From NCBI GenBank assembly GCA_023410055.1, contig JAEYQK010000119.1:5591-69590 (forward strand): a DNA stretch of 64,000 nt, given 5' to 3'. Source of the stretch: Acidobacteriota bacterium. Its GTDB lineage: Bacteria; Acidobacteriota; Terriglobia; Terriglobales; Acidobacteriaceae. A model generated the notes under the pieces. The model did not search any database. It saw only the letters and a program-made list of their open reading frames with translations, and was not told the DNA's origin. The position numbers and the translations under genes are program-made. Below are positions 32,880 to 42,330 of the stretch, in pieces; position 1 is the first letter of the stretch, and each line of letters begins with the position of its first letter.

Positions 32880-32895
32880 AACGATCTGCTGCAAC

Positions 32896-32925
32896 GTAGC
32901 GCCGGACTCCAGTCCGGCTGTTTTT
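32896..32925 (+). repeat. R1 left half followed by a T-run, possible terminator
   Basis: GTAGCGCCGGACTCCAGTCCGGC followed by TGTTTTTGC. The inner CCGGACT/AGTCCGG hairpin plus the T-run could end transcription of the mscS pair, 17 bases after the stop. An R1 element apparently used as a terminator. Confidence 0.55.
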
Positions 32926-33000
32926 GCGGAAGCGATCTCGCGCCGCCGGGGCCTCAGCTTGGGGCTTCAGCGCTGTTCGGGAGGGCACAGCAACAAATCA

Positions 33001-33663
33001 TCAAGTCAACAAATCTGCCACCCACTGCACAATCGCTGCGCGCATTTCCCTGAGTTTGCCCTCGAAGAAGTGATCCGCGTTCTCGACCCACACCAACTCT
33101 TTCGGATCTGCCGCATTTCCAACTACGCGTTCGATCTCTGCTCTCGGACCAAACTGGTCCCGCGCCCCACTCACAAACAACTTCGGCTTTCGGCACTCCT
33201 GAAGAAACCTGTACGCGTACACGCGCCCTTCCGCTGCAACCGGCGTGCCTAGCGAGATCAAGGCTGTGGCTCGCGAATCCGGACAACACGCCCTCAGCCC
33301 GACCGCTGCTCCAAACGAGAATCCCGCAAACACAACTGGCAAATGGAACTCGCGGTCCAGCCAATCCAGAGCAGCCAGCACGTCTTCCGATTCCGCCTGT
33401 CCATCGTGAACGCCAGTGCTCCGTCCCGTGCCTCGAAAGTTGAACCGCAACACGGGAAAGCCGAACCCGTTCAGCGCCTTCATCGCGTGGTAAACAACCT
33501 TGTTGTGCATTGTCCCGCCATAAAGCGGATGCGGATGGCACACCAGCGCCGAGTGGGTCGCGTTCGCCACGCCCGAGTTGAGCATAGCTTCCAGCTCTCC
33601 GGCAGGACCGGGGATCAAAAGTGAATTGATGGTAGATGCAGGCTGCGAAACCGGTTGTTCCAT
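33001..33663 (-). CDS. Alpha/beta hydrolase (dienelactone-hydrolase-like)
   Basis: 220-residue hydrolase with VCHPHPLYGGTMHNKVVYH (oxyanion region, about 43-60), FNFRGTGRSTG, nucleophile Ser in FAGFSFGAAVGLR (about 114), Asp in VSGARDQFGP and His in ENADHFFEGKL. This is the short HPHP-type subgroup often annotated as alpha/beta hydrolase with unknown substrate. TAGAAT ends nine bases before the start and no Shine-Dalgarno is seen. The end, WVADLLT, runs into a TTGACTTGATGATT tandem that contains several TGA triplets. Confidence 0.85.
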   Translation of the reverse strand: MEQPVSQPASTINSLLIPGPAGELEAMLNSGVANATHSALVCHPHPLYGGTMHNKVVYHAMKALNGFGFPVLRFNFRGTGRSTGVHDGQAESEDVLAALDWLDREFHLPVVFAGFSFGAAVGLRACCPDSRATALISLGTPVAAEGRVYAYRFLQECRKPKLFVSGARDQFGPRAEIERVVGNAADPKELVWVENADHFFEGKLREMRAAIVQWVADLLT

Positions 33664-33681
33664 TCTGACTCGATTCTAACC

Positions 33682-33900
33682 TTATGCCGCGTTTGAGTCT
33701 CTTTTGGATCTGTCTCGCCTCTTGGACCGATTCGCCCGACCATACACCAGCAGCATCGCGAAGATGGCATATCCAGCGATTGAGAGCGCCGTGTGTCCGG
33801 AGTCGCGCAGCCAGGGAAGAACGAAAATCGAGTACACCGCGATGGCAACAACCAGCAGCAAAAGAAAGACTGCGTTATGCCGAATGAACTGCACCAGCAT
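33682..33900 (-). CDS. Two-helix membrane protein, unknown
   Basis: 72 residues with hydrophobic helices at about 8-29 and 38-53 and a very basic tail (GRANRSKRRDRSKRDSNAA). It is 18 bases upstream of the alpha/beta hydrolase in the same direction, but a promoter-like TAGAAT lies between them. No family recognised. Confidence 0.55.
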   Translation of the reverse strand: MLVQFIRHNAVFLLLLVVAIAVYSIFVLPWLRDSGHTALSIAGYAIFAMLLVYGRANRSKRRDRSKRDSNAA

Positions 33901-34027
33901 TTCGATGCTTGAATGACTTAGCTGGGACGATGCCGGTTGGAGCGTTGGCGTCCGCCGGCTGTGGGTGCACCAGGTTCACGAACTAACGTGGGAACCCTCC
34001 GCCCCGCTACTCTGCTATCCTTTTCTC

Positions 34028-35053
34028 ATGGATCCGGTTGCGTTAACCAGGCAGCTCATCGACATAGAATCGATCACCGGCAACGAAGCTCCAGTTGCAG
34101 ACTTCCTCGCCCGCCAACTCTCGGCCCTCGGTTTGGCCGTGAACAAAATGCCGGTTCCGCTGCCCGCCGGAAGCGATGCTACTCCACATCGTGAACGCTT
34201 CAATGTCCTCGCAACTTGGCCCGAAGAGCCCAAACCCGCTGTCGTCTTCTCGACGCATACCGACACCGTTCCGCCCTTCATTCCGTCCTCTGAGGATGCC
34301 GACAACATCTACGGACGCGGCTCCTGCGACGCAAAGGGCATCATCGCGGCCCAGGTTGCAGCCGCGTTACGATTGCGATCAGAAGGCATCAACGTCGGCC
34401 TACTCTACGTCGCCGGTGAAGAGCGCGACAGCGCTGGCGCAATCACCGCCAACCAGCAACCGATCAGTGCCCGCTTTCTCGTCAATGGTGAACCAACCGA
34501 CAACCGCCTCGGAGTCGCCTCCAAAGGGGCTCTGCGTCTTGAGATCATTTGTCACGGACGCCCCGCGCACTCGGCCTATCCGGAGTTGGGCGAGTCCGCG
34601 ATCGATAAGCTGCTCGAAGCCATCGCGCGCGTCCGCGCAATACCGCTGCCGGTCAACGAAGAAGTCGGCCCATGCACGGTGAACATCGGCGTCATCGAAG
34701 GCGGCCGCGCTCCCAACGTCATCCCCGATTTCGCCAAAGCTCAGTTGATGTACCGCCTCGTCGGCCCAGGCGACAATCTGCGCAAGGCCATCATCGAAGC
34801 TGTCGGCTCACTCGGCGAGGTCAAGTTCCCACTGGAACTCCCGTTCCTGAAGTTCCGCACCGTCCCCGGCATCCCGACCATGGTCGCCTCGTTCACCACC
34901 GACATCCCCGCCCTAACCAACTGGGGCGAACCACTGCTGCTCGGCCCCGGCTCCATCCACGTCGCCCACACCGAACGCGAATTCATCAGCAAAAAGGAAC
35001 TGTTTGAAGCCGTCGACCTGTACTGCGACGTGGCCCGAAAACTACTGGCTTAG
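34028..35053 (+). CDS. M20 family metallopeptidase (ArgE/DapE-like deacylase)
   Basis: 341-residue di-zinc hydrolase. Metal ligands visible: His in VVFSTHTDTVPPF (about 78), Asp in GRGSCDAKGIIAA (about 103), the Glu pair in YVAGEERDSAGA (about 135), and C-terminal His in GSIHVAHTEREF. A dimerisation lid domain with RPAHSAYPELGESAIDKL lies between. This group includes acetylornithine deacetylase, succinyl-diaminopimelate desuccinylase and related enzymes; the exact substrate cannot be set from sequence. Start at ATG 34028 (MDPVALTRQLID); TATCCT ends six bases before it and no Shine-Dalgarno is present. Confidence 0.88.
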   Translation: MDPVALTRQLIDIESITGNEAPVADFLARQLSALGLAVNKMPVPLPAGSDATPHRERFNVLATWPEEPKPAVVFSTHTDTVPPFIPSSEDADNIYGRGSCDAKGIIAAQVAAALRLRSEGINVGLLYVAGEERDSAGAITANQQPISARFLVNGEPTDNRLGVASKGALRLEIICHGRPAHSAYPELGESAIDKLLEAIARVRAIPLPVNEEVGPCTVNIGVIEGGRAPNVIPDFAKAQLMYRLVGPGDNLRKAIIEAVGSLGEVKFPLELPFLKFRTVPGIPTMVASFTTDIPALTNWGEPLLLGPGSIHVAHTEREFISKKELFEAVDLYCDVARKLLA

Positions 35054-35513
35054 CCTGGGAGCGCTGGCCTCTGGCCGGCTGGCCCGGCGGTATCCTGACG
35101 CGGGAGTTCCCGAAGCTTGCCTCCAGGTCTCTCCAAATCATCCGTTCATCACTGTTTCCTGTGGAACCCGGCGTAGCGCCGCCCCGGCAGCTGGAACGGC
35201 GGCACCTTGCCGCCGCAGTCAGAGTACTGAAAAATCGTGTGACGCGGGTGCCCCCTGACACTCCCTTGTCCGGATGGACGAATCGGAGCTCCACCTCGAC
35301 GCGACTTGAGAGGGTGTGTGCAGGAGAACCGAATCGAATAGATGGACGAGCGGCGGTCTCGCGACAGCTATTTGCAGGAATGGCCAGGACCGCTGCGCAA
35401 ACCTCTCAGGAGCTCTCAGCCGCACAGCAAACCTCGCGTCGCCGATTTGTAATCCGAAGAGATGAAAGGTGGATGCAAATACCGTCTTCAATTGATTTTG
35501 TAGGACAACCCTC
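35054..35513. other. Gene-poor stretch with an R1-related repeat
   Basis: About 460 bases after the M20 gene. The only clear structure is GTAGCGCCGCCCCGGC with CGGCGGCACCTTGCCGCCG (35173-35217), an R1-related GC-rich hairpin cluster. Open frames on both strands have no signal peptide, motif or coherent hydrophobicity, and I call none. Confidence 0.5.
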
Positions 35514-35756
35514 ATGACGAGAACGTTCTTAATTCACAAGCTCGATCAGGTTTATCTCGCTGTGGAAACTACGGGCGTGGGTGTTGCTGCGAATTTTGTA
35601 GCAAGTATTCACCAGCTACCGAGCATCCAGTTCCTATCATGGAAAGATTCCGAGAAGTTCTTTCTAAGAATCGGCGCAACAGAACAGCATTTGGCAGCCG
35701 TGAAGGACACGGTGGAAAAAGAAGGGAATGCCAAACTGGCGATCCAATCGGCGTGA
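35514..35756 (+). CDS. 80-residue protein, unknown
   Basis: Short frame MTRTFLIHKLDQVYLAVETT with a mixed helix-strand composition and a charged second half (FFLRIGATEQHLAAVKDTVEKEG). No family recognised and no clear Shine-Dalgarno. It overlaps the weaker minus-strand frame at 35664-35912; at most one of the two is likely to be a full gene. Confidence 0.4.
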   Translation: MTRTFLIHKLDQVYLAVETTGVGVAANFVASIHQLPSIQFLSWKDSEKFFLRIGATEQHLAAVKDTVEKEGNAKLAIQSA

Positions 35757-35912
35757 CAGCCATCCAGTGCACCAGTTCGCCTCGGTGGCTTCTTTGTCTT
35801 CTAGTTCACCTCTGACAGTTGCCGTGAATGAATCTTCGGAGCATTTACCGATACTACTTTGGCCGTACATGTGCACGGCAAACAGCAGGCTTGCAATCAG
35901 AGCTAACTTCAT
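35664..35912 (-). CDS. Possible small secreted protein
   Basis: 82-residue frame starting MKLALIASLLFAVHMYGQSS, a convincing signal peptide, preceded by GGGAG at spacing 8. The mature part has cysteines (GKCSED, NWCTGW). The last 30 residues overlap the convergent 80-residue gene and may not be native, so this may be a truncated secreted-protein gene. Confidence 0.35.
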   Translation of the reverse strand: MKLALIASLLFAVHMYGQSSIGKCSEDSFTATVRGELEDKEATEANWCTGWLSRRLDRQFGIPFFFHRVLHGCQMLFCCADS

Positions 35913-36356
35913 GCAGTTAACTCCCAAGATGATTGTTGGCGCGAACAGCCTGTCGTCCACCTACCCGCGTCTGCGACGTCAAGCCCCTCACTTCCCCCTG
36001 ATCTCTGCAACTTACTGATGGCCAACGAAATCCAGTTTCGTCCGCCTTGTCGGGTTTCGTTCTGTCATTCTGCTAAGCTCGTTATAGAGCGGAGTTCAAT
36101 TTGTCTACGACCTAACGGTCGGCTGCTAACGACCAACGACTACAACCAACGACGGATTGCTAACCTCTTTATTTCCGGTATTTTGCGTATAACTCCTTTA
36201 GATTGCTGACTGTAGCAGCAAAAAGCAGCTAAATACCTTTGTTTGCAACAAATCACTGACTGGAGGGGGTAGGGGTAACCTGACCGCTGCTAACCGGCGG
36301 ACTCCTCCACGCTGCTTATTTGTAATCAGCCGAGATGCTTGCTCATCTAACTGGCC
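35913..36356. other. Intergenic region, nothing recognised
   Basis: About 440 bases, AT-richer than average, upstream of the YyaL-type gene. A run GGAGGGGGTAGGGG near 36263 is the only distinctive sequence. Presumably carries the promoter of the downstream gene; no clear box found. Confidence 0.4.
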
Positions 36357-38495
36357 ATGGCAGAAGAGCACGTGAACGATCTGGCGAGCGCAGCCTCAGC
36401 ATACCTGCGGTCGGCAATGCACCAACCGATCCGCTGGCACGAGTGGGGCGAAGAGGCCTTTGCACTCGCCAAGCGCGAGAACAAACCGGTGCTGCTGGAC
36501 GTCGGCGCCGTCTGGTGCCACTGGTGCCACGTCATGGACCGCGAATCCTACGAGAGTCCAGAAATCGCGGCCATCGTCAACGAACACTACATCGCCGTTA
36601 AGGTTGATCGCGACGAGCGACCCGACGTCGACTCGCGCTACCAGGCCGCCGTGCAGGCCATCAGCGGACAAGGCGGCTGGCCCCTGACTGCCTTTTTGAC
36701 GCCCGACGGTCATCCGTTCTTCGGCGGCACGTACTTCCCGCCTGACGACAGCATGGGCCGCCCCGGAATGAAGCGCGTCCTGCTGTCGATTGCGCAGGCC
36801 TTCCGCGAGAAGAAGAACGACGTGGCGGAGTCGGCCGAGAGCGTGATGAGCTACATCTCGCAGGCCGAAACATTCTCGGCCAGTGCGGGTGAGATCGATC
36901 CACGCCTGCCCGAGCGCATCGTGCAATCGGCCAAGTCGATGTTCGACACCGAGCACGGCGGCTTCGGGTCAGCTCCGAAATTCCCGCACCCGTCGGTGAT
37001 GGATTTGCTCATCGACCATTACGCAAGGACCGGCGACGAAGCCGTCCGCAACATAGTCATGACGACGCTCGAACGGATGGCCAAGGGCGGTGTTTACGAC
37101 CAGCTAGGGGGTGGCTTCCACCGCTACTCAGTCGACGAACGATGGGTGGTGCCGCACTTCGAGAAAATGTCGTACGACAACTCGGAGCTGCTTAAGAATT
37201 ACGTTCACGCGTTCCAGGCGACCGGCGTTGAGTTCTTCGCCGATGTAGCGCGCGACACTATTCGCTGGATGGACGCGGTTCTGAGCGACCGACAACACGG
37301 AGGCTTTTACGCCTCACAAGACGCCGACATCTCGCTCGACGACGACGGTGATTACTTCACCTGGACACTGAAAGAAGCAGGCGACGTTCTCACGGAGGAT
37401 GAACTTGCAGTTGCGTCGATCTACTACGACATCGGCGTGACCGGCGAGATGCACCACAATCACTTCAAGAACGTGCTATTCGTGGCGGCATCGCTCGACG
37501 ACATTTCGAAGCGCCTGAAGAAAGATGTAGCGAAAACGCGTGACTTGCTCGCCTCGGCCAAGAAGAAGATGTACGAGGCACGCATGAAACGACCGACGCC
37601 GTTCGTTGACAAGACCGTCTACGTCGGCTGGAACGCGCTGTGCGTTTCGGCTTATCTCGACGCAGCACGAGTATTCGGACTTCAGGACGCTCGGTATTTC
37701 GCGCTGCGTACGCTGGATAGAATTTTGTCGCAAGGCCTGAACGATCAAGGCAAGCTCTCGCACGTTATCGCCTACGCCGACGCGAACACCGGTAAGCGCG
37801 AACTGAGCGGAGTGCTCGACGATTACGCATTCACGGTGCTCGCCTGCCTTGACGCTTGGGAAACAACGTCGGCAATGAGCTACTTCAACTTCGCTCAGCG
37901 AATTGCAGATGCAATGATCGAACGCTTCTACGATCAAGAGCACGGTGGATTCTTCGACGCAAGGGCGGCGAGTGCAATAGGAGCCTTAGCTGCGCGCAGG
38001 AAGCCGTTTCAGGACGCGCCAACTCCAGCAGGCAATTCAGCCGCAGCGATCGCGCTGTTGCGGCTCTACAACTACAGCGAGAATGGCAAGTACCGCGATT
38101 GTGCAGAACGCACTCTGATGCTTTTCGCTGGAACGGCAAGTCAATACGGCATCTTCGCCGCAACCTACGGAATCGCGACCCTGATGTACTCGACACCTCA
38201 CGCGCAGGTTGTCGTGATAGGCGAGGACGATCTGGCGAATAGGTTGTACAGCGAAGCCGTTGCTCCGTTTGCACTGAACAAATCCGCGCTATGTCTGACG
38301 GATAACGAAGCCAGTTCGCCGCAGTATCTGCCACCTTCGTTGCGGGAGACAATCCCAAACAGCAAAGGCGAAGGCAGCAAAGCAGTCCTGTGCTCGGGAT
38401 TCACCTGTCAGCCGCCAATCGCCGATGCTGACACACTGGCGAAAGCGTTGCGCGAAGCGATCACCGGCAAGCGACAAGACGAAGCAGCGGATTAG
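36357..38495 (+). CDS. YyaL/SSP411-type thioredoxin-like plus six-hairpin glycosidase-fold protein
   Basis: 712-residue protein of the DUF255 / spermatogenesis-associated-protein-20 family. The N-terminal thioredoxin-like domain has WCHWCH with Cys54 and Cys57, followed by VKVDRDERPDVDSRY and GGWPLTAFLTPDGHPFFGGTYFP. The rest is an (alpha/alpha)6 barrel with FHRYSVDERWVVPHFEKMSYDN and CSGFTCQPPI near the end. The family is widespread, with a suspected redox or sugar-related role but no firmly known reaction. Its stop abuts that of the convergent CBS gene. Confidence 0.92.
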   Translation: MAEEHVNDLASAASAYLRSAMHQPIRWHEWGEEAFALAKRENKPVLLDVGAVWCHWCHVMDRESYESPEIAAIVNEHYIAVKVDRDERPDVDSRYQAAVQAISGQGGWPLTAFLTPDGHPFFGGTYFPPDDSMGRPGMKRVLLSIAQAFREKKNDVAESAESVMSYISQAETFSASAGEIDPRLPERIVQSAKSMFDTEHGGFGSAPKFPHPSVMDLLIDHYARTGDEAVRNIVMTTLERMAKGGVYDQLGGGFHRYSVDERWVVPHFEKMSYDNSELLKNYVHAFQATGVEFFADVARDTIRWMDAVLSDRQHGGFYASQDADISLDDDGDYFTWTLKEAGDVLTEDELAVASIYYDIGVTGEMHHNHFKNVLFVAASLDDISKRLKKDVAKTRDLLASAKKKMYEARMKRPTPFVDKTVYVGWNALCVSAYLDAARVFGLQDARYFALRTLDRILSQGLNDQGKLSHVIAYADANTGKRELSGVLDDYAFTVLACLDAWETTSAMSYFNFAQRIADAMIERFYDQEHGGFFDARAASAIGALAARRKPFQDAPTPAGNSAAAIALLRLYNYSENGKYRDCAERTLMLFAGTASQYGIFAATYGIATLMYSTPHAQVVVIGEDDLANRLYSEAVAPFALNKSALCLTDNEASSPQYLPPSLRETIPNSKGEGSKAVLCSGFTCQPPIADADTLAKALREAITGKRQDEAAD

Positions 38496-38924
38496 CTATG
38501 TTCCGCTCTGAATGTAAGCACGCATCGCGCGGACTTCGCCATCCATCTCCGTCACTTCGTGCAGCAGGATGTCGCGTAATGACACGACACCGACTAGCCG
38601 ATTGGCGTCCACGATGGGCAGATGACGAATGCTATGCATCTTCATCAGTACCATGCAGTCCTGCAGTGTTTCGCTCGGACTGACGGCATGCACATCAGTC
38701 GACATCACGTCGCCAACCCTGGTCTTCTGCGGATCGCGGCCTTCCGCAACAACGCGCTTCATGATGTCACGTTCCGAGAAAACGCCGACCAGATCAGCGC
38801 CCCGAAGAACCGGCACAGCACCCACGTTGTGCTCTCCCATCAATCGCGCTACTTCAGTGACAATCTGCTCCTCTGTGGCGACGATCAGTTGGTTCCCTCT
38901 TACAAGATCGTAGATAGACCCCAT
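38496..38924 (-). CDS. CBS-domain pair protein
   Basis: 142-residue stand-alone CBS pair. First CBS about 16-70 (EVARLMGEHNVGAVPVLRGADLVGVFSERDIMKRVV), second about 80-135 (MSTDVHAVSPSETLQDCMVLMKMHSIRHLPIVD, GVVSLRDILLHE). Such proteins bind adenine nucleotides and act as energy sensors. I chose ATG 38924 (MGSIYDLVRGN) because GGAGG lies eight bases upstream; the frame is open for 16 more residues without family similarity. Confidence 0.88.
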   Translation of the reverse strand: MGSIYDLVRGNQLIVATEEQIVTEVARLMGEHNVGAVPVLRGADLVGVFSERDIMKRVVAEGRDPQKTRVGDVMSTDVHAVSPSETLQDCMVLMKMHSIRHLPIVDANRLVGVVSLRDILLHEVTEMDGEVRAMRAYIQSGT

Positions 38925-39007
38925 GGACCCATCCTCCCCGGCATCTGTGCCGCGAAGTATATGTCCGTTCAAGATGGCAAAACAAGTCAGCAGGTGGGCT
39001 TGGTCTC

Positions 39008-40399
39008 TCAGGACCGCTTCGAGCCATCTACAAAGATGATGTAAGAACTAGTCCAGAGGCTAGTCGGCACCGAACCTCTGGGTCGTGTGGTGATGATCAG
39101 GCTGTAGTCGTTCGTTGTTGGCAGTGAATCCAGAATGGACGGACCGAGCTTGGGCCCAACCAGGGCCAGATATCGCAGGAACTCATGAACGTCGTTGCTG
39201 CCCGGGTAGTCAGGCGCCGCAAACGACATTTCAGTCGCGTCCGATTCGAAGTGCCACGCCAGCGATGCAGCAATCTCAACGGCTCTCTCGTACTCCTGAT
39301 CGCTGATTACGCCGGGAGCTGGGTTATCGAACACAACGCGCAGCTTGCGCTCGTCCTCGCGAGTGAACTCTCGGACCTTCAGCTCACCTGTCTTTGCTGT
39401 GGCCTTCCAGTCGACGTGTCGAGCAGAGTCCTCGGGCACGTGGTTGCGAATGCGGTACAGGTCGTAGCCGCGCCCGCGAACGAAGGACTCGAATTCACCC
39501 CGAATCGTTGGCAGAACGTCCAGGAGTTCGTCAGTCGCCTCGACTGAGGGATAAACGACTAGCTCACGCGAAACCGGCATTCTCCTCGTCTTCGCCAGAA
39601 ACGAGAACGGGAACTTCGTAGAGACACCGAAGCTCTCCTGCGCGTAACGACCACGCCGGGGAAAGCTGATGTCGACATCGGCTGAGACCGTCGTCTGGGC
39701 CGGGATATACGGGAAGTAAACGCATTCCTGAAGAACAGGCGGGCTCGGGTCGTGCGGCTCCGGCCCAAATGTCAAGCTGATGTCCGGCAACACCACGGAT
39801 GGCTTACGAGCAGGAAACGAGAAGGTTGTCTTCTCGTAATGCAGACGGCGGTGGGGCTTTGCGGCTTTGGGTGGCACTACGCTGATCGAGAACGCAGGCA
39901 TGAACCGTCGCTGGTTGTGCAACTTCACTCGCCCGGCAACCGTCGTTTTTGCAAATGCCTGAGCTGGCAGAGATATGTCCAGTTCGAGGCCGCGCAGAAC
40001 ACCAGCTGAAGCGGTGCCGGAAACAATAACGGCAGCGAGCATGACCGAAACGATGATGAACAGCAGGTTGTTGCCCGTATTAAGAGCGGCGATGCCAATT
40101 ATGAGAGTGGACCCCAAGTAGATCAGGCCTTCGCGCGTGACATCGTAATCGAATGCATCTCGTACGCGAGCGATGGCGACTCGGCGGGCCAGATAGGGGA
40201 CGGTCAGCAAACCTACGGCGCCTGCAATCAGAAGCGACAGTGAAGCCAGAACAGCCGACGTAATCGCGTTGCCCGCTAAGCGCTCCACCGTTGACAGGAT
40301 GGCGGTGCCGAAAGCCGCTACGAGTCCCACCAGGGCGAGAAGGAATCGCAACATAGCTTCCTTCTCAACCTTGATCATCGACTTGATGCGCTTGAACAA
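39008..40399 (-). CDS. DUF58 domain membrane protein
   Basis: 463 residues with membrane helices at about 17-35, 46-68 and 93-125, then a beta-rich domain and the DUF58 core: GRGYDLYRIRNHVPEDSARHVDWKATAKTGELKVREFTRED (read in pieces). DUF58 proteins usually sit with a MoxR AAA ATPase and a transglutaminase-like gene and are thought to take part in assembly of membrane complexes. Here neither partner is adjacent, which is unusual. Function inferred only at family level. Confidence 0.85.
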   Translation of the reverse strand: MFKRIKSMIKVEKEAMLRFLLALVGLVAAFGTAILSTVERLAGNAITSAVLASLSLLIAGAVGLLTVPYLARRVAIARVRDAFDYDVTREGLIYLGSTLIIGIAALNTGNNLLFIIVSVMLAAVIVSGTASAGVLRGLELDISLPAQAFAKTTVAGRVKLHNQRRFMPAFSISVVPPKAAKPHRRLHYEKTTFSFPARKPSVVLPDISLTFGPEPHDPSPPVLQECVYFPYIPAQTTVSADVDISFPRRGRYAQESFGVSTKFPFSFLAKTRRMPVSRELVVYPSVEATDELLDVLPTIRGEFESFVRGRGYDLYRIRNHVPEDSARHVDWKATAKTGELKVREFTREDERKLRVVFDNPAPGVISDQEYERAVEIAASLAWHFESDATEMSFAAPDYPGSNDVHEFLRYLALVGPKLGPSILDSLPTTNDYSLIITTRPRGSVPTSLWTSSYIIFVDGSKRS

Positions 40400-40425
40400 A
40401 TGGGCCTCGGTTACTTTCGTGGTCG

Positions 40426-40698
40426 TTACGCCGCACCAGTACCACGCTTGAACATTCTATGAAACCACTTTTCGGCCTTTTGCGCTGCCTCCTCGGAAAC
40501 GTGAGCAATCTTCGGAAATCTGTTCTTCAGTTTCTGGAGGAGCTTATGTGCCCAAACGTATTCGGTCGAGAGAATAATGAGGCCTATGACGATAAACAGA
40601 ATTCCTTGTAGCACGGGCAGGAATAGTCCCGCGATGCCGACCAAGATGAAGATCCAGCCGACAATTAGAATCAAGATTCGCTTCAGTCTCGTTCGCAT
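40426..40698 (-). CDS. PGPGW-type small transmembrane protein
   Basis: 90 residues with a long double hydrophobic stretch (about 8-45) containing LVGIAGLFLPVLQGILFIVIGLIILS, resembling the PGPGW transmembrane family, followed by an amphipathic basic helix (HKLLQKLKNRFPKI). Family role unknown. It lies between the DedA and DUF58 genes, 26-20 bases from each, in one probable minus-strand operon. Confidence 0.7.
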   Translation of the reverse strand: MRTRLKRILILIVGWIFILVGIAGLFLPVLQGILFIVIGLIILSTEYVWAHKLLQKLKNRFPKIAHVSEEAAQKAEKWFHRMFKRGTGAA

Positions 40699-40718
40699 TA
40701 ATGGGTAGCGCGTTTATC

Positions 40719-41330
40719 CTATCGTCCTAATCTTTGGCGTCTCCGCCAAAAATACCAGAGAATTGCGCCCGCTACGACCAAGATAGCGACAACGATATTG
40801 AATTCTTTCAGGATACGGATCAGTGTGCCCCAGTGCCGCCCAAAAACGTAGCCCAGACTCGATATAACCGTCACCCAGAACGCAGCGCCCAGGAAGTTGA
40901 ACAGAGCGAATTCCCGCCAGGGCATCCGCAGGACACCTGCGAGCGGACCGGCAATAACACGCATCCCGAATACGAATCTGGCAAAGAAGACCGTGTGACA
41001 TCCGTAACGCGCAAACAGTCTCTCGCCACGTTGGACGTGCTTTGCCGGAATACGAAAGATATGCCTATATCGATCTAGAAGAGGTCGACCGCCATGATGA
41101 CCGATAGCGTAGCCGACGTTATCTCCCAGCGTCGCAGCAAGCGTTGCCGTCACAATAATCCAGGGCAGATGCAACCGGTGCTCGGAATACGCTAAGAAGC
41201 TTGCGAACAGAAGCACGGTTTCGCCAGGCATGGGGATGCCTGCATTCTCAAGCAATAACGCCAGGCCCAGGGTCCAGTAGCCGTGGACGGCAAAGTATCC
41301 GCGTAGAACCTCAAAGAGTCTTTCGCCCAT
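40719..41330 (-). CDS. DedA family membrane protein
   Basis: 203-residue inner-membrane protein of the DedA/SNARE-associated family, whose members scavenge or flip polyprenyl phosphate or phospholipids. Motifs: ENAGIPMPGETVLLFASFLAY (about 30-50), ATLGDNVGYAIGHHGGRPLLDRY, RFVFGMRVIAGPLAGVLRMPWREF. Four to five helices. Chosen start is ATG 41330; a TTG nine bases upstream is also possible and neither has a clear Shine-Dalgarno. Confidence 0.9.
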   Translation of the reverse strand: MGERLFEVLRGYFAVHGYWTLGLALLLENAGIPMPGETVLLFASFLAYSEHRLHLPWIIVTATLAATLGDNVGYAIGHHGGRPLLDRYRHIFRIPAKHVQRGERLFARYGCHTVFFARFVFGMRVIAGPLAGVLRMPWREFALFNFLGAAFWVTVISSLGYVFGRHWGTLIRILKEFNIVVAILVVAGAILWYFWRRRQRLGR

Positions 41331-41375
41331 TCGGAGCAATACTACAGGAATGACAATGGCAAAGCTCGACCGGAG

Positions 41376-42287
41376 TCAGGCACGGTCAAGAAATTCGAAT
41401 AGCGTGCGATTGAACTCGTCTGGGAACTCCTCATAAGGCAGGTGACCGGAGCCCTTGATGATCTTCAATTCTGCATTCGAAAAGTGAGCCTTCAGCAGCG
41501 GTGCGGACTCCGGGAGAACGGCCCGGTCGCGATCGCCCCAGACAAGCAGGGTACGAATGTCAGATATCTGCGACAGGACGTTCTTGATGTCGCTGAGATC
41601 ATGTCGCAGGCAGTGGGCAATCTTTAGCGCATGGTCCATCGTGCCTTCTATCTGGAGTGGTGCAGCATATCCCTCGAGCGTTCCGGGACTGATTCGTTTA
41701 CGACTGCCGTACATCCGCCCGAGAGCAATGCCATTGGCGAAGTGAAACCACGGGTGCGCAGCGCGAGAGAATCGCAATCCGATCTTGCTAGTCATTACGG
41801 ATGCCAATAGCAAACCGTGGCGAGACCATGGGTTAATGGGCGCAACCAATACCAGCTTGTTGACGTTGATCGCGGGCGACTGCTGCCGAGCTAATGCTGA
41901 CAACAGCATTGCGACACCGCCGCCGTGTGATGTGCCGAGTATGTCCACAGAGGTGATGCCCTGTTCGCGGACGAAACAGAGCAGACGTTCAGCGGTCGCT
42001 CGCACCGAGCAGTCAAGTTCGGCGCTGCGATCGGAGAAACCAACGCCAGGTAGATCTACGGCGTAGACAACGCGATTCTGTGCCAGAGCGGCAAGATTGA
42101 ATCGCCAGGAGAACGAGTAACCTAGCAAACCGTGGATCAAGAGAAGAGGCGGATGTTCGGTGTCGACTCCGGCACGCAGAAATCTCATGCGACAACCGGA
42201 AACGGTGCTGGAGCAGTCGGTTACGCCATTTCGCGCCATGAGCGCGATGTCCGGGATTTTTGGTTCTTGTGGCAACCGCTGGTGCAT
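41376..42287 (-). CDS. Alpha/beta hydrolase
   Basis: Hydrolase of about 303 residues: oxyanion region PPLLLIHGLLGYSFSWRFN, VYAVDLPGVGFSDRS, nucleophile Ser in ILGTSHGGGVAMLL, Asp in LLVWGDRDRAVLP and His in IKGSGHLPYEEFP. Typical of lipases, esterases and haloperoxidase-like enzymes; substrate unknown. The start is uncertain: the frame is open upstream to 42467 but that part crosses a terminator hairpin and R2 repeat. I place it at ATG 42287; ATG 42239 would also leave the domain intact. Confidence 0.8.
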   Translation of the reverse strand: MHQRLPQEPKIPDIALMARNGVTDCSSTVSGCRMRFLRAGVDTEHPPLLLIHGLLGYSFSWRFNLAALAQNRVVYAVDLPGVGFSDRSAELDCSVRATAERLLCFVREQGITSVDILGTSHGGGVAMLLSALARQQSPAINVNKLVLVAPINPWSRHGLLLASVMTSKIGLRFSRAAHPWFHFANGIALGRMYGSRKRISPGTLEGYAAPLQIEGTMDHALKIAHCLRHDLSDIKNVLSQISDIRTLLVWGDRDRAVLPESAPLLKAHFSNAELKIIKGSGHLPYEEFPDEFNRTLFEFLDRA

Positions 42288-42330
42288 CTCCCGATTCTTA
42301 TCTGAACGATATCGCCTCTGTCGCTTCTGT

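Noticed and set aside
35161..35517. Overlapping plus and minus frames in the gap after the M20 gene
   Set aside because: Both cross an R1-related repeat and have no recognisable domain, helix or signal peptide; no ribosome-binding site.
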